DNA of 30,327 nucleotides from an uncultured Pseudomonadota bacterium (GTDB lineage: Bacteria; Pseudomonadota; Gammaproteobacteria; Burkholderiales; Rhodocyclaceae), in the NCBI GenBank assembly GCA_946479855.1, contig CAMLHL010000034.1:1-30327 (forward strand), given 5' to 3'. Made by a program: the position numbers and the translations under genes. How positions within the stretch are numbered: position 1 is the stretch's first letter; every line of letters begins with the position of its first letter. Positions 18,237 through 25,594 of the stretch are shown piece after piece. The notes below the pieces were generated by a model. That model saw only the letters and a list, made by a program, of their open reading frames with translations. It did no database searches and was not told the origin of the DNA.

Positions 18237-20445
18237 GGCGTCCTCCTGCCGGTTGTTCCATCACCCTCATCCAGTCCTCGATCGATGACGGCAACATGGG
18301 CTGGGCAAACAGGAACCCCTGAATGGAAGTACATCCCTGATCCGTCAAATGGCGAAGCTGTCCCGTGGTCTCGACCCCCTCGGCCACCACTTCCAGTTTC
18401 ATGACTCTGGCCATCGTGACAATGCACGTACTGATGGCCTGCGCATCACCATCGTGCTCGAGATCCTTGACGAAGGAACGGTCAACCTTGATGCGATCGA
18501 CCGGGAGGGTGCGGAGGCGAGCAAGGTTCGAATAGCCGGTTCCAAAGTCGTCAATGGCGATCGAGATGCCTTGCTGCCGCAAATCTTCCAGCTTCATCAT
18601 GGTCGACTCCGGATAAAGCATCAATTCACTCTCCGTGATCTCCAGCTCAAGCGCCGCCGCCGGTACACCGCTACCCTCGAGCTCGTCAAGGAGCAGGGTG
18701 GTGAAGTTGGCGTCGCGCAGTTGCCGCGGCGAAATATTGACCGCCACCCGACCGATCGAATATCCAGCCGCACGCCACACCGCCAACTGCTTGCACGCGG
18801 TTCGGATCACCCACTGGCCAATCTCGATGATCGCCCCGCTCCACTCGGCTATCGGAATGAACACCTCAGGCGAAACATCGCCGAAATCCGGGCTTCGCCA
18901 GCGCAGCAGCGCTTCCATTCCGTGAAGCACCTTGCCGTCAGCAGACAGCTGAGGCTGATAAACGAGATAGAGCTCGCCGCGCTCAAGGGCCTGGCGAAAG
19001 GCGCTCTCCAAGCTGAGTACCCGCGAATCCCCTTCATCGTCCCTCTCAAATACCCGGAAGGTATTGCCGCCGTCCCCTTTGGCGTGATACATCGCGGCGT
19101 CGGAACGACGGATCAGGGTCGCTTCATCATTGCCGTGCTCGGGAAAGAGCGTTATTCCTATCGAAGGCGCCGGAAACAGCAAGTGGGTGCCGATTTGAAC
19201 CGGTGGCTGAAACGCATCGAGAATTTTGCTGGCCACCGTCAAGGCATCGCGAAGGTTCGCCAGATTGGGCAGGATGACCGTAAATTCATCGCCCCCCAGG
19301 CGGGCTACCGTATCGATTTTACGCGTCACGCTCGACAGACGCTGCGCAACGGCTTTGAGCAATTCGTCGCCAACATCGTGGCCCAGCGTATCGTTGACCT
19401 GCTTGAAACGATCCAGGTCGATAAAGAACAGCCCCATTTGCGTGTTGCTGCGCCGCGCCTGGCTAATGGCCATTTTCAGACGATCCTGAAAAAGGTGGCG
19501 ATTGGGCAATCCGGTCAACACGTCGTAGTAGGCCAGCTTCGACAGGTGACGTTCCGACTCATGCAAGCGGGACAAATCATGAAATTTGCCGAAATAGCCA
19601 ACGGTTCTCCCGTCGGCTCCACGAGAACTGTTGACGGAAAGCCATTCGGGATACAACTCGCCGCTTTTCCGGCGATTGACCACTTCTCCCTGCCAGTTGC
19701 CGCTCGTTCGTAAAGAATCCCAGAACATCCGGTAGAAATGCTCTCCCTGAACCCCCGACTGCAAAATTCGGATCGGCTGCCCGAGGCATTCTTTGGCTTC
19801 ATAACCCGTGATATGACAAAAAGCTGCATTCACCAGCAGCAGATTGCCTTCAACATCGGTCAAGAAAAGCGCCTCGTTAGCCTGTTCTTGCCGCCCAGGT
19901 AACGCCTCCTGGGCCATAAGCGCCTCCTTGATCAACGGCCTGACAATCCAGTGCCGAAGGTCGCCCGGTGTTCCGGAACAAAGATCGCCGATGACAGCTA
20001 TTGATGACTCGACCAGTTGCCCGTTGGAGGAAACCAACTGGATCACCCGGTGCGTCACTTCATCCTCACAGCCGCTCCGGCCGTCACCGCAGAGCAACTC
20101 GTCGAAAGCAGGCAGAGACTGCGTTGCCACAAAACTCCTGAAGCTCTTGCCGACAATTTCCTCGGTAGCCAGCAGCAGATTGGCGCTTCGGGAGCAGCTC
20201 AGGACCGTACCGGAGCTCGTGGTCAAGTACACCTCGTTGGCTGAATACATCAGCGTCGTCAGCAAATCTCGATACTCGCTGACCGAACGATATGACCTAT
20301 CCAAGCTGCGAAAACGCTGCTGCAACTGATCATGCTCATTCATCAGGTGGTACAGGTCCTCCGCATAGCGATACAACTGGGCCTGTAACTGCGCATACAT
20401 TGAATCGGGCTTATCGAGGCCCAGCGGATCTTGACGAATATTCAT
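18226..20445 (-). CDS. PAS-GGDEF-EAL cyclic di-GMP turnover protein
   Basis: A 739-residue soluble protein. Order: coiled-coil-like N-terminus (about 15-60), an atypical PAS-like domain (60-175), a PAS/PAC domain (185-300), GGDEF (300-465) and EAL (480-730). The GGDEF signature is intact (384-388), with an RxxD inhibitory site (R375-K-I-D378) five residues upstream. The EAL domain keeps EALLRW (511-516), N570, E602, DDFGTGYS (632-639), K653 and E689-GVE. Both diguanylate cyclase and phosphodiesterase activity are therefore possible; which dominates cannot be told. No membrane segment. Its ATG overlaps the upstream receiver gene by four bases (ATGA), suggesting the phosphorylated receiver may act on it. 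Confidence 0.93.
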   Translation of the reverse strand: MNIRQDPLGLDKPDSMYAQLQAQLYRYAEDLYHLMNEHDQLQQRFRSLDRSYRSVSEYRDLLTTLMYSANEVYLTTSSGTVLSCSRSANLLLATEEIVGKSFRSFVATQSLPAFDELLCGDGRSGCEDEVTHRVIQLVSSNGQLVESSIAVIGDLCSGTPGDLRHWIVRPLIKEALMAQEALPGRQEQANEALFLTDVEGNLLLVNAAFCHITGYEAKECLGQPIRILQSGVQGEHFYRMFWDSLRTSGNWQGEVVNRRKSGELYPEWLSVNSSRGADGRTVGYFGKFHDLSRLHESERHLSKLAYYDVLTGLPNRHLFQDRLKMAISQARRSNTQMGLFFIDLDRFKQVNDTLGHDVGDELLKAVAQRLSSVTRKIDTVARLGGDEFTVILPNLANLRDALTVASKILDAFQPPVQIGTHLLFPAPSIGITLFPEHGNDEATLIRRSDAAMYHAKGDGGNTFRVFERDDEGDSRVLSLESAFRQALERGELYLVYQPQLSADGKVLHGMEALLRWRSPDFGDVSPEVFIPIAEWSGAIIEIGQWVIRTACKQLAVWRAAGYSIGRVAVNISPRQLRDANFTTLLLDELEGSGVPAAALELEITESELMLYPESTMMKLEDLRQQGISIAIDDFGTGYSNLARLRTLPVDRIKVDRSFVKDLEHDGDAQAISTCIVTMARVMKLEVVAEGVETTGQLRHLTDQGCTSIQGFLFAQPMLPSSIEDWMRVMEQPAGGRHAS

Positions 20446-20807
20446 TGCCCGAAGTGTTCCTGCAGCAAGGACATCAGTTGCAAGGGACTGAAGGGCTTGA
20501 TGAGATAGCCATCCGCTCCGGCAGCGATAGCCGATTCGAGATCAGTCTGCTGCCCCCGCGCAGTCACCATGACGACAAAAATCTTCTTGAGCCTTTCCTC
20601 GTTCCTGATGTGCGCCAAGACATCCAAGCCGTTCATGTCCCCCGGCATCATCACATCGAGGATGATGGCGTCCGGTTCGCCAGCATCCGCGATCGCCAGC
20701 GCTTCAGCAGCATTGGCTGCCTCAAGGATTTCATAACGCTTCCCCAGGGTCAGATGGATGAGCCGGCGGATATCCGGTTGATCATCGACTATCAATATCT
20801 TGCGCAT
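20442..20807 (-). CDS. Single-domain response regulator (CheY-like)
   Basis: A 121-residue stand-alone receiver. VDD acidic pocket, phosphoacceptor Asp51 (AIILDVMMPG), Thr in VVMVTARG and Lys in IKPF are conserved. ATG 20807 was chosen: AAGGAAAAGGG lies just upstream, and it yields MRKILIVDDQ, the normal start of such domains. A GTG at 20840 overlapping the previous stop by four bases is the alternative. Its stop overlaps the start of the PAS-GGDEF-EAL gene. It closely resembles in layout the second receiver (13311-13712), which is likewise coupled to a c-di-GMP-type output gene. Confidence 0.9.
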   Translation of the reverse strand: MRKILIVDDQPDIRRLIHLTLGKRYEILEAANAAEALAIADAGEPDAIILDVMMPGDMNGLDVLAHIRNEERLKKIFVVMVTARGQQTDLESAIAAGADGYLIKPFSPLQLMSLLQEHFGQ

Positions 20808-20836
20808 ACCCTTTTCCTTAGCAACTCGATTGGCAA

Positions 20837-21454
20837 TCACGTGACTTCGACGCGGTGCTTCTTCTCAAAAATACTTTGCGCAATCGCCTCCAGGCGGGCA
20901 AAAGGTATCGGTTTTGAAAAGACCTCGACGCCTTCCGGCACCCCCCCTGCAGCCGCGATCTCCCCATCGCCAAGACCGGTTACCACGACAATTTTCATGG
21001 CCTCGCAATTCGCCATGGCGCGCAATGACCTAACCATCTGGAAGCCGTCGATGTGGGGCATTTGCAAGTCGGAAATCAACAGATCGGGAAGCGTCAGCCC
21101 AATCTTGACCAAAGCTTCGAAGCCATCCCTCGCCGTCTCAACGACAGGCGACATCGGCCAGACGGACAGACGTATCTGGTAGATGCGGAGCAACGTCAGA
21201 TCATCTTCGGCAACCAGAATCCGCAGGCGCTGGGCGCCGCCGGTTTCCTCCACCCGTCGCCCCTGGATTGATCGGCGAGCCTCGGAATCGGCCAATAATT
21301 TATTGACCGACTCGCGTGAAATCCGGCGATGGCCGCCATCGGTTTTCCAAGCATCCAGCAAACCCGACTCCACCCAGTTCTGGGCGGTACTCAACGACAC
21401 CCCAAGCAGCGAAGCCGCTTCCCGTGTTGTACAGAACGTCTTTATAACAGCCAT
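20837..21454 (-). CDS. Response regulator with N-terminal excisionase/MerR-like HTH
   Basis: A 205-residue protein with an unusual order. The N-terminus (about 5-55: TTREAASLLGVSLSTAQNWVESGLL...TDGGHRRI) is an excisionase/MerR-type winged helix-turn-helix. A basic linker follows, then a C-terminal receiver (about 77-195) with EDD, Asp129 (LLISDLQMP), Thr159 (VVTG) and Lys181 (SKPI). Most response regulators have the receiver first. It is the first gene of the seven-gene run and is divergent from a soluble PAS histidine kinase, so it may be phosphorylated by that kinase and control the shared promoter region; both are inference. AAGGTGG lies about 7 bases before the ATG. Confidence 0.87.
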   Translation of the reverse strand: MAVIKTFCTTREAASLLGVSLSTAQNWVESGLLDAWKTDGGHRRISRESVNKLLADSEARRSIQGRRVEETGGAQRLRILVAEDDLTLLRIYQIRLSVWPMSPVVETARDGFEALVKIGLTLPDLLISDLQMPHIDGFQMVRSLRAMANCEAMKIVVVTGLGDGEIAAAGGVPEGVEVFSKPIPFARLEAIAQSIFEKKHRVEVT

Positions 21455-21587
21455 CCCTTACCCACCTTTTCGACCGCGGAGAAACTGACAGCAAACACAA
21501 ACATCACAAAAGCCTGTCAATACGTATGAAATGTAGATTATCATATTTCAATATATTTACGCATTTTTTACCATATTTAGCGCTTGA
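21455..21587. promoter_or_regulatory. Divergent AT-rich promoter region between HTH-receiver and PAS kinase genes
   Basis: A 133-bp intergenic stretch, markedly AT-rich from 21518 to 21582 against a GC-rich background. On the minus strand a perfect -35 hexamer TTGACA (plus-strand TGTCAA at 21515-21520) faces the operon; no good -10 is seen at the expected distance, so an activator may be needed. A 6-bp inverted repeat TGAAAT...ATTTCA lies within about 21526-21550 and could be a regulator site. Confidence 0.45.
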
Positions 21588-22760
21588 ATGCCCCTCCCCG
21601 CCCCCCCCGCTTCCTGCTCCAATTCGCCAGATGCCACAGCCCCCGAGGTTGCCGACGATGTCTATCGGCACCTGTTGCATGCGCTGCCAGAGGCATTTGT
21701 CGCAATTGACGGCACAAGGCATGTCACCGAATGGAGTCCCCGAGCCGTCGATATATTTGGCTGGACATTGGCGGAGGTATCCGGACGCACGGCAGAACAG
21801 CTTGGCCTCCCGGAGGCCTATCAAGCATCATGCCTCCCCGAACTTCCTGTCTTTATCCGGCGGGTCAGCCGACCCGATGCCCGAAATGGCCCGCAGCACC
21901 TGGCCATCAATTCTGCGTGCCAAGAATTCCCGGTCGAATTCAGCCTTTCCAAGGCAATCGCATCCTCTTCAAATGGATCGCGATACTTTCTCCTGATCAA
22001 GGACATCAGTCATCGCCTCCTGGTCAAGGAGCGCTTTGCCCAGGCAGTAAAGATGGAAGCAATCGGCCAACTTACCAGCGGACTGGCCCACGACTTCAAT
22101 AACGCCCTGGGCATCATTCATGGCAGCCTCGAAATGCTGGCCACTCGCCTCACCGATCCGATTGACCGGGAATTGGTCGAACTCGCCATAGCCGCCACGG
22201 AACGAGGAACAGAAACCACACGATCGATGCAGGCGGTAGCCCGCAGGCAACCTGTGCAACAGGAAGCGGCCAACATCAATGCAATTCTGCTCAACCTCCG
22301 CCCCTTGCTGGAAAACTCGGCCGGGAAGGACGTAGAGTTGGTGTTGCTTCCTGAAGCGGCGGCAGCCGAAGTCCTGATCGATATTGGCGCCTTGAACAAT
22401 GTGCTGTTGAACTTCGTCATTAATGCCCGAGACGCCATGCCTTCCGGAGGCATCGTCCTGATCTACACCCAGAACATCGCCATCGCAGATGACCCCCTTG
22501 ACGCCGTCGATCTTGAACCCGGCGGTTATGTCGTTCTCGGCGTTGACGACACCGGAAGCGGCATGCCCCGGGAGATCGCCGCACGCGCCATGGAGCCTTT
22601 TTTTACGACCAAGCCGAAAGGCAAGGGAAGCGGGCTGGGCCTAGCCATGGCGTATGCTTTCGCACGCCAGTCTGGCGGGGCTTTGCGTATTCGCAGCACG
22701 CCCGGCAAGGGCACCAATATTCATCTTTTCATACCGACAACGTCGAGCACCGGCGTCTGA
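21588..22760 (+). CDS. Soluble PAS-domain sensor histidine kinase
   Basis: A 390-residue cytoplasmic kinase without membrane segments. A PAS domain (about 25-142, LPEAFVAIDGTRHVTEWS) is followed by a HisKA-type dimerisation domain with H168 (LTSGLAHDFNNALG, the NtrB-like H-box form) and a HATPase domain (about 260-385) with NFVINARDAM, VDDTGSGMP and GKGSGLGLAMA. All boxes are intact; no receiver is attached. It is transcribed divergently from the signalling operon, whose first gene is an HTH-receiver, the most likely partner. The ATG at 21588 is followed within a few codons by a run of eight C bases. No strong ribosome site is visible. The internal start alternatives would cut into the region before PAS only. 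Confidence 0.9.
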   Translation: MPLPAPPASCSNSPDATAPEVADDVYRHLLHALPEAFVAIDGTRHVTEWSPRAVDIFGWTLAEVSGRTAEQLGLPEAYQASCLPELPVFIRRVSRPDARNGPQHLAINSACQEFPVEFSLSKAIASSSNGSRYFLLIKDISHRLLVKERFAQAVKMEAIGQLTSGLAHDFNNALGIIHGSLEMLATRLTDPIDRELVELAIAATERGTETTRSMQAVARRQPVQQEAANINAILLNLRPLLENSAGKDVELVLLPEAAAAEVLIDIGALNNVLLNFVINARDAMPSGGIVLIYTQNIAIADDPLDAVDLEPGGYVVLGVDDTGSGMPREIAARAMEPFFTTKPKGKGSGLGLAMAYAFARQSGGALRIRSTPGKGTNIHLFIPTTSSTGV

Positions 22761-22981
22761 GCATCGTTGTTCAGGAACTCGTCGAATTCGTCACGACAAC
22801 CGCTGTGCGAGCCGCGACAGTGGCCGCCCGGGGGCTCTCCGCCCAGGAACCCGCGCCGCCGGTCCATACGGCTGGCGCGCCGGCGTTGTCTCGCTCCAGG
22901 CGATGCTTTCAGCCGCACCGGGAAAGCACAGCCGGAAGCGATTGATCAACGCAACGCGCGCCACCGGGCAAGTCTATTTTG
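22761..22981. other. Intergenic stretch without a supported gene
   Basis: About 220 bp between the PAS kinase stop and the phasin promoter. Very GC-rich; short open frames exist on both strands, but none has a ribosome site at proper spacing or a recognisable product. No terminator hairpin with a T-run was found after the kinase gene. Confidence 0.5.
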
Positions 22982-23022
22982 CTGCAGTGCACAATTTTGT
23001 CGCCAAGTGCTCTATACTGCAC
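22982..23022 (+). promoter_or_regulatory. Phasin promoter with dyad elements
   Basis: A -10-like TATACT lies at 23013-23018. It is embedded in GTGC-N8-GCAC (23007-23022), an inverted repeat. Upstream, CTGC-N3-GCAC (22982-22992) is one base from the CTGC-N3/4-GCAG element described for PhaR repressors of phasin genes. The -35 is weak. PhaR control is plausible but inferred; no phaR is in the window. Confidence 0.4.
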
Positions 23023-23060
23023 CCCGAACACATTGAAACCCTACTTTTCAGGAAACAGCC

Positions 23061-23576
23061 ATGTCCATCAATACCGAACAATTCACCGCCGCCAACAAGG
23101 CCACCGTTGACTCCCTGCTGGCTGTTGCCAACACCGCCCTGGCTTCGGCCGAGCGCATCGCCGCCCTGAACCTGAACACCGCCCGCGCAGCACTCGAAGA
23201 CACTGTCTCCGGCGTCCAGTCGGTGATGGCCGCCAAGGATCCGCAAGCCGCCCTTACCGCCCAGAGCTCGCTGGCCAAGCCGGCGGTCGACAAGGCTGTC
23301 GCCTACTCCCGTTCGATCTACGAAATCACTGCCGAGACCCAGCAGGAACTGGCCAAGATGGTCGAAGCCCAGTTCGGCGGTTTCCAGAAATCCATGGCCA
23401 ACATGATCGACCTCGCCGCCAAATCCGCTCCGGCCGGTTCCGAGGGTGCGGTGACCGCCATCCAGAGCGCCATTGCCGCTGCCAATTCGGCTTTCGGCAA
23501 CATGAACAACGTCGCCAAGCAATTCGCCGAAGCCGCCCAGGCCAACGTTGCTGCGCTGACCAAGCAAGGCCGCTAA
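23061..23576 (+). CDS. phaP: Phasin family protein
   Basis: A 171-residue Ala-rich, almost entirely helical protein of the Phasin_2 type. The N-terminus (MSINTEQFTAANKATVDSLLAVA) and the central QELAKMVEAQFGGFQKSM segment are typical of betaproteobacterial phasins, which coat polyhydroxyalkanoate granules and control their size and number. No signal peptide. AGGAAA lies 7 bases before the ATG. It is monocistronic: its own promoter region precedes it and a terminator follows. No phaC, phaB or phaR is present in the window, so the synthesis genes must lie elsewhere. Confidence 0.92.
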   Translation: MSINTEQFTAANKATVDSLLAVANTALASAERIAALNLNTARAALEDTVSGVQSVMAAKDPQAALTAQSSLAKPAVDKAVAYSRSIYEITAETQQELAKMVEAQFGGFQKSMANMIDLAAKSAPAGSEGAVTAIQSAIAAANSAFGNMNNVAKQFAEAAQANVAALTKQGR

Positions 23577-23599
23577 ACTTCCCGGCTGTCGCAAGACCC

Positions 23600-23628
23600 A
23601 AGGCCCTGCGAGGTTCGCAGGGCCTTTT
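23600..23628 (+). terminator. Rho-independent terminator after the phasin gene
   Basis: A perfect 12-bp stem AAGGCCCTGCGA (23600-23611) with TCGCAGGGCCTT (23615-23626), 3-base loop, ending in TTTT. Confidence 0.88.
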
Positions 23629-23669
23629 CGCTGGAACCCCACGAGCCATCGTTTCGAATGGAGAACACC

Positions 23670-23864
23670 ATGCCGGACCAGGATATCGACCAGAAGGCCG
23701 AGAGCATGCTCGAAGCCGCACTCGGCGGCATGACGCCGCACGAAGCATTGATCCAGGCATCGCTTGCCGACAGCGCCGATCTTGCCGGGCGGGCTGCGGC
23801 GGCGGCCAAGAACCGCGAACGTGCGCTGAAGCTGCTGGCAGCGATCGAGAAATCGCTGACCTGA
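23670..23864 (+). CDS. Small acidic helical protein of unknown function
   Basis: A 64-residue protein that I do not recognise. It is rich in Ala, Glu, Asp and Leu (PDQDIDQKAESMLEAALGG at the start) and predicted mostly helical, with a basic C-terminal part (KNRERALKLLAAIEK). ATG 23670 was chosen because GGAGA lies 7 bases upstream; an in-frame ATG at 23658 would add four residues. It lies 93 bp after the phasin stop, beyond a terminator, and converges on ubiC. No cysteines or membrane segment. It could be a small granule-associated or regulatory protein, but nothing in the sequence proves it. Confidence 0.6.
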   Translation: MPDQDIDQKAESMLEAALGGMTPHEALIQASLADSADLAGRAAAAAKNRERALKLLAAIEKSLT

Positions 23865-23927
23865 GGAGTGACCGGCAGCCCCGAGCGCGCCGATGAACGT
23901 CGCCCGCGGATATCCGGCGAGGGACCT

Positions 23928-24455
23928 TTATTTGAACCCGAGAATTGCCGGCAGAAAAACCTCGGTAACCAGCACCTGCTGCCCGCCCAGCCGGTGCAGC
24001 GAGCGGCGCGCCCACAGGGTAGGGCCGACTTCACCGTAGGCGGCAGCGCGCCGATAGAGCGGGTGGCGGGCGTCGAGGCGCAGATACTCGATGCCCCCGC
24101 GCCGGAACCCGGGATGGGAAAAAAGCAGCGAACCGAGCGAACGACTGCCCAGGCCGGCCATCCAGCGGTTCAGGCGGCCCCTTGCTATGGTCGACAGCGT
24201 GGTATGGGCAAAAATAACCGGCCGGCCGTCGCATTCGAGGAGAACTTCGCGGATCCAGGCCGGGGCGTGGCTGACCTGGCCGCTCACCGCTTCGTCAGCC
24301 AGTGCCCGCCCCTTGCCGTAGCGCAGCAGGCGCACACGAAACACCGAAGACAGCCGCTGACAGCGCGCCGTCAGCGAATCGGGTTCACCCAGCCAGGAGC
24401 GAAGCGGAGAATCGCAGGAAGCAGCGAGCGCTGTCCGCCATTTGCTGCGTTTCAT
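23928..24455 (-). CDS. ubiC: Chorismate lyase (chorismate--pyruvate lyase)
   Basis: A 175-residue protein matching UbiC, which removes pyruvate from chorismate to give 4-hydroxybenzoate, the first committed step of ubiquinone synthesis. Family features: LRSWLGEPDSLTARCQ near the N-terminus, WIREVLLECDGRPVIFAHT with the conserved Arg, a central LGSRSLGSLLF, and WARRSLH...VTEVFLPAI at the C-terminus, with the active-site Glu in EVFLP. ATG 24455 was chosen: it overlaps the upstream stop by one base (TGATG), indicating translational coupling. A longer open frame upstream merely runs through the neighbouring DUF192 gene. No ubiA follows. Confidence 0.9.
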   Translation of the reverse strand: MKRSKWRTALAASCDSPLRSWLGEPDSLTARCQRLSSVFRVRLLRYGKGRALADEAVSGQVSHAPAWIREVLLECDGRPVIFAHTTLSTIARGRLNRWMAGLGSRSLGSLLFSHPGFRRGGIEYLRLDARHPLYRRAAAYGEVGPTLWARRSLHRLGGQQVLVTEVFLPAILGFK

Positions 24456-24898
24456 CAATGCGGCCGCGGCGCCTTGTCGATGCCGCTCAGCTTCATTCCC
24501 GCCTTGATGCCGCGCTGGGCAAACCAGCCGAGGTTCATTTCCAGCGCATAGCGGGCGGGGACCTTGGCGCAATGGTTGTTTTCCGTTTGCGGCTGCATGT
24601 CTTCGATATTGATGATCACGCCGCTGGCGTCGATGAAGGCCACGGAGAGCGGCAGCAGCGTATTGCGCATCCACATGCAGTGGGTGTTTTCGTGGTCGAA
24701 GACGAAGAGCATGCCGTGCTGCGGCGCCATGGCCTGGCGATTCATCAGGCCGAGCTGGCGGTTGCGGTCGGTGGCGGCGACTTCCGCCTCGATACGGTGG
24801 AATCCGGCGGTCAATTCCATGACCGGCATGGCATTCTGCGCCGATGCTGCGGCGCTGACGAGAAGAGCGGCCAGCGCGCCGATGACGATTCTATTCAT
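24455..24898 (-). CDS. DUF192 family exported protein
   Basis: A 147-residue protein with a signal peptide (MNRIVIGALAALLVSAAASA, cut about 20/21) and a DUF192 domain: DRNRQLGLMNR, MLFVFDHE, MRNTLLPLSVAFID, and ARYALEMNLGWFAQRGIKAG. The family occurs widely in bacteria and archaea; its biochemical role is unknown. It overlaps the rluE-like gene upstream by 8 bases and ubiC downstream by one base, so the three are probably translated from one message. Periplasmic location is predicted. Confidence 0.88.
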   Translation of the reverse strand: MNRIVIGALAALLVSAAASAQNAMPVMELTAGFHRIEAEVAATDRNRQLGLMNRQAMAPQHGMLFVFDHENTHCMWMRNTLLPLSVAFIDASGVIINIEDMQPQTENNHCAKVPARYALEMNLGWFAQRGIKAGMKLSGIDKAPRPH

Positions 24899-25487
24899 TG
24901 ATCTTTCCTTGCAAATCCTGATAACTGCCGGCTAACTGCCGCCATTGCCCAAGCGCCAAGCCGTCCAGACTGATCGCCCCGATGGCGGCCCGTATCAAGC
25001 GCAGCGTAGGATAACCGATGGCTGCTGTCATGCGCCTGACCTGCCGGTTCTTGCCTTCGGAAATGCGGATTTCCAGCCACGCAGTGGGGATCGACGCACG
25101 GTAGCGGATCGGCGGTTGGCGCTGCCAGAGGCCGGGCGGTTCGGCGATCAGCCGCACCTGGGCGGGCTGGGCAGTGAAGTCGGAGAGCCGGATACCGGCG
25201 CGCAGTTTGTCGAGCGCCGCTTCGTCCGGCACCCCCTCGACCTGCGCCCAGTAAGTCTTGACCAGCTTGTGCTTCGGATCGGCAATCTTGGCCTGCAACC
25301 GGCCATCGTCGGTCAGGATCAGCAGCCCCTCGCTGTCGGCATCGAGACGGCCGGCGACATAGACATCCTTGACCGGAATGAACTCGTCGAGCGCCCGCCA
25401 CTTGCCTTCCGGCGTGAACTGGCTCAAGACGCCGTAGGGTTTGTTGAAGAAAACGAGAGTGGACACAAGCGTCTGGCTATCAAGCAT
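24891..25487 (-). CDS. rluE: 23S rRNA pseudouridine synthase, RluE-like (RsuA family)
   Basis: A 198-residue enzyme of the RsuA/RluB/E/F group, without the N-terminal S4 domain found in RluB and RsuA. FNKPYGVLSQF opens the catalytic domain; AGRLDADSEGLLILTDDG carries the catalytic Asp; KTYWAQVEG and EGKNRQVRRMTAAIG complete the family motifs. In E. coli RluE modifies U2457 of 23S rRNA; the same target is likely but inferred. ATG 25487 was chosen; an in-frame ATG at 25547 would add 20 residues not typical of the family. Ribosome site is weak in both cases. First gene of the rluE-DUF192-ubiC run. Confidence 0.88.
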   Translation of the reverse strand: MLDSQTLVSTLVFFNKPYGVLSQFTPEGKWRALDEFIPVKDVYVAGRLDADSEGLLILTDDGRLQAKIADPKHKLVKTYWAQVEGVPDEAALDKLRAGIRLSDFTAQPAQVRLIAEPPGLWQRQPPIRYRASIPTAWLEIRISEGKNRQVRRMTAAIGYPTLRLIRAAIGAISLDGLALGQWRQLAGSYQDLQGKINE

Positions 25488-25594
25488 GGCGAAGAGCCTC
25501 GATTTTCGCCGATTTTTCGGGTTGACCGTGGGATCCGTGCAAAACACCGGAAAAATCTACCCATGCCGGCGATCCCGGGGAACCGCAAGCCAGG

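Noticed and set aside
22721..22918. Minus-strand open frame after the PAS kinase, with a C-terminal part rich in Asp, Glu, His and Cys
   Set aside because: It overlaps the 3' end of the intact kinase gene, has no ribosome site at usable spacing, and no recognisable product. It could be revisited if orthologues exist.
24456..24674. N-terminal extension of the ubiC frame
   Set aside because: It only overlaps the DUF192 gene in another frame. The TGATG junction at 24453-24457 gives a coupled start and the normal UbiC N-terminus.
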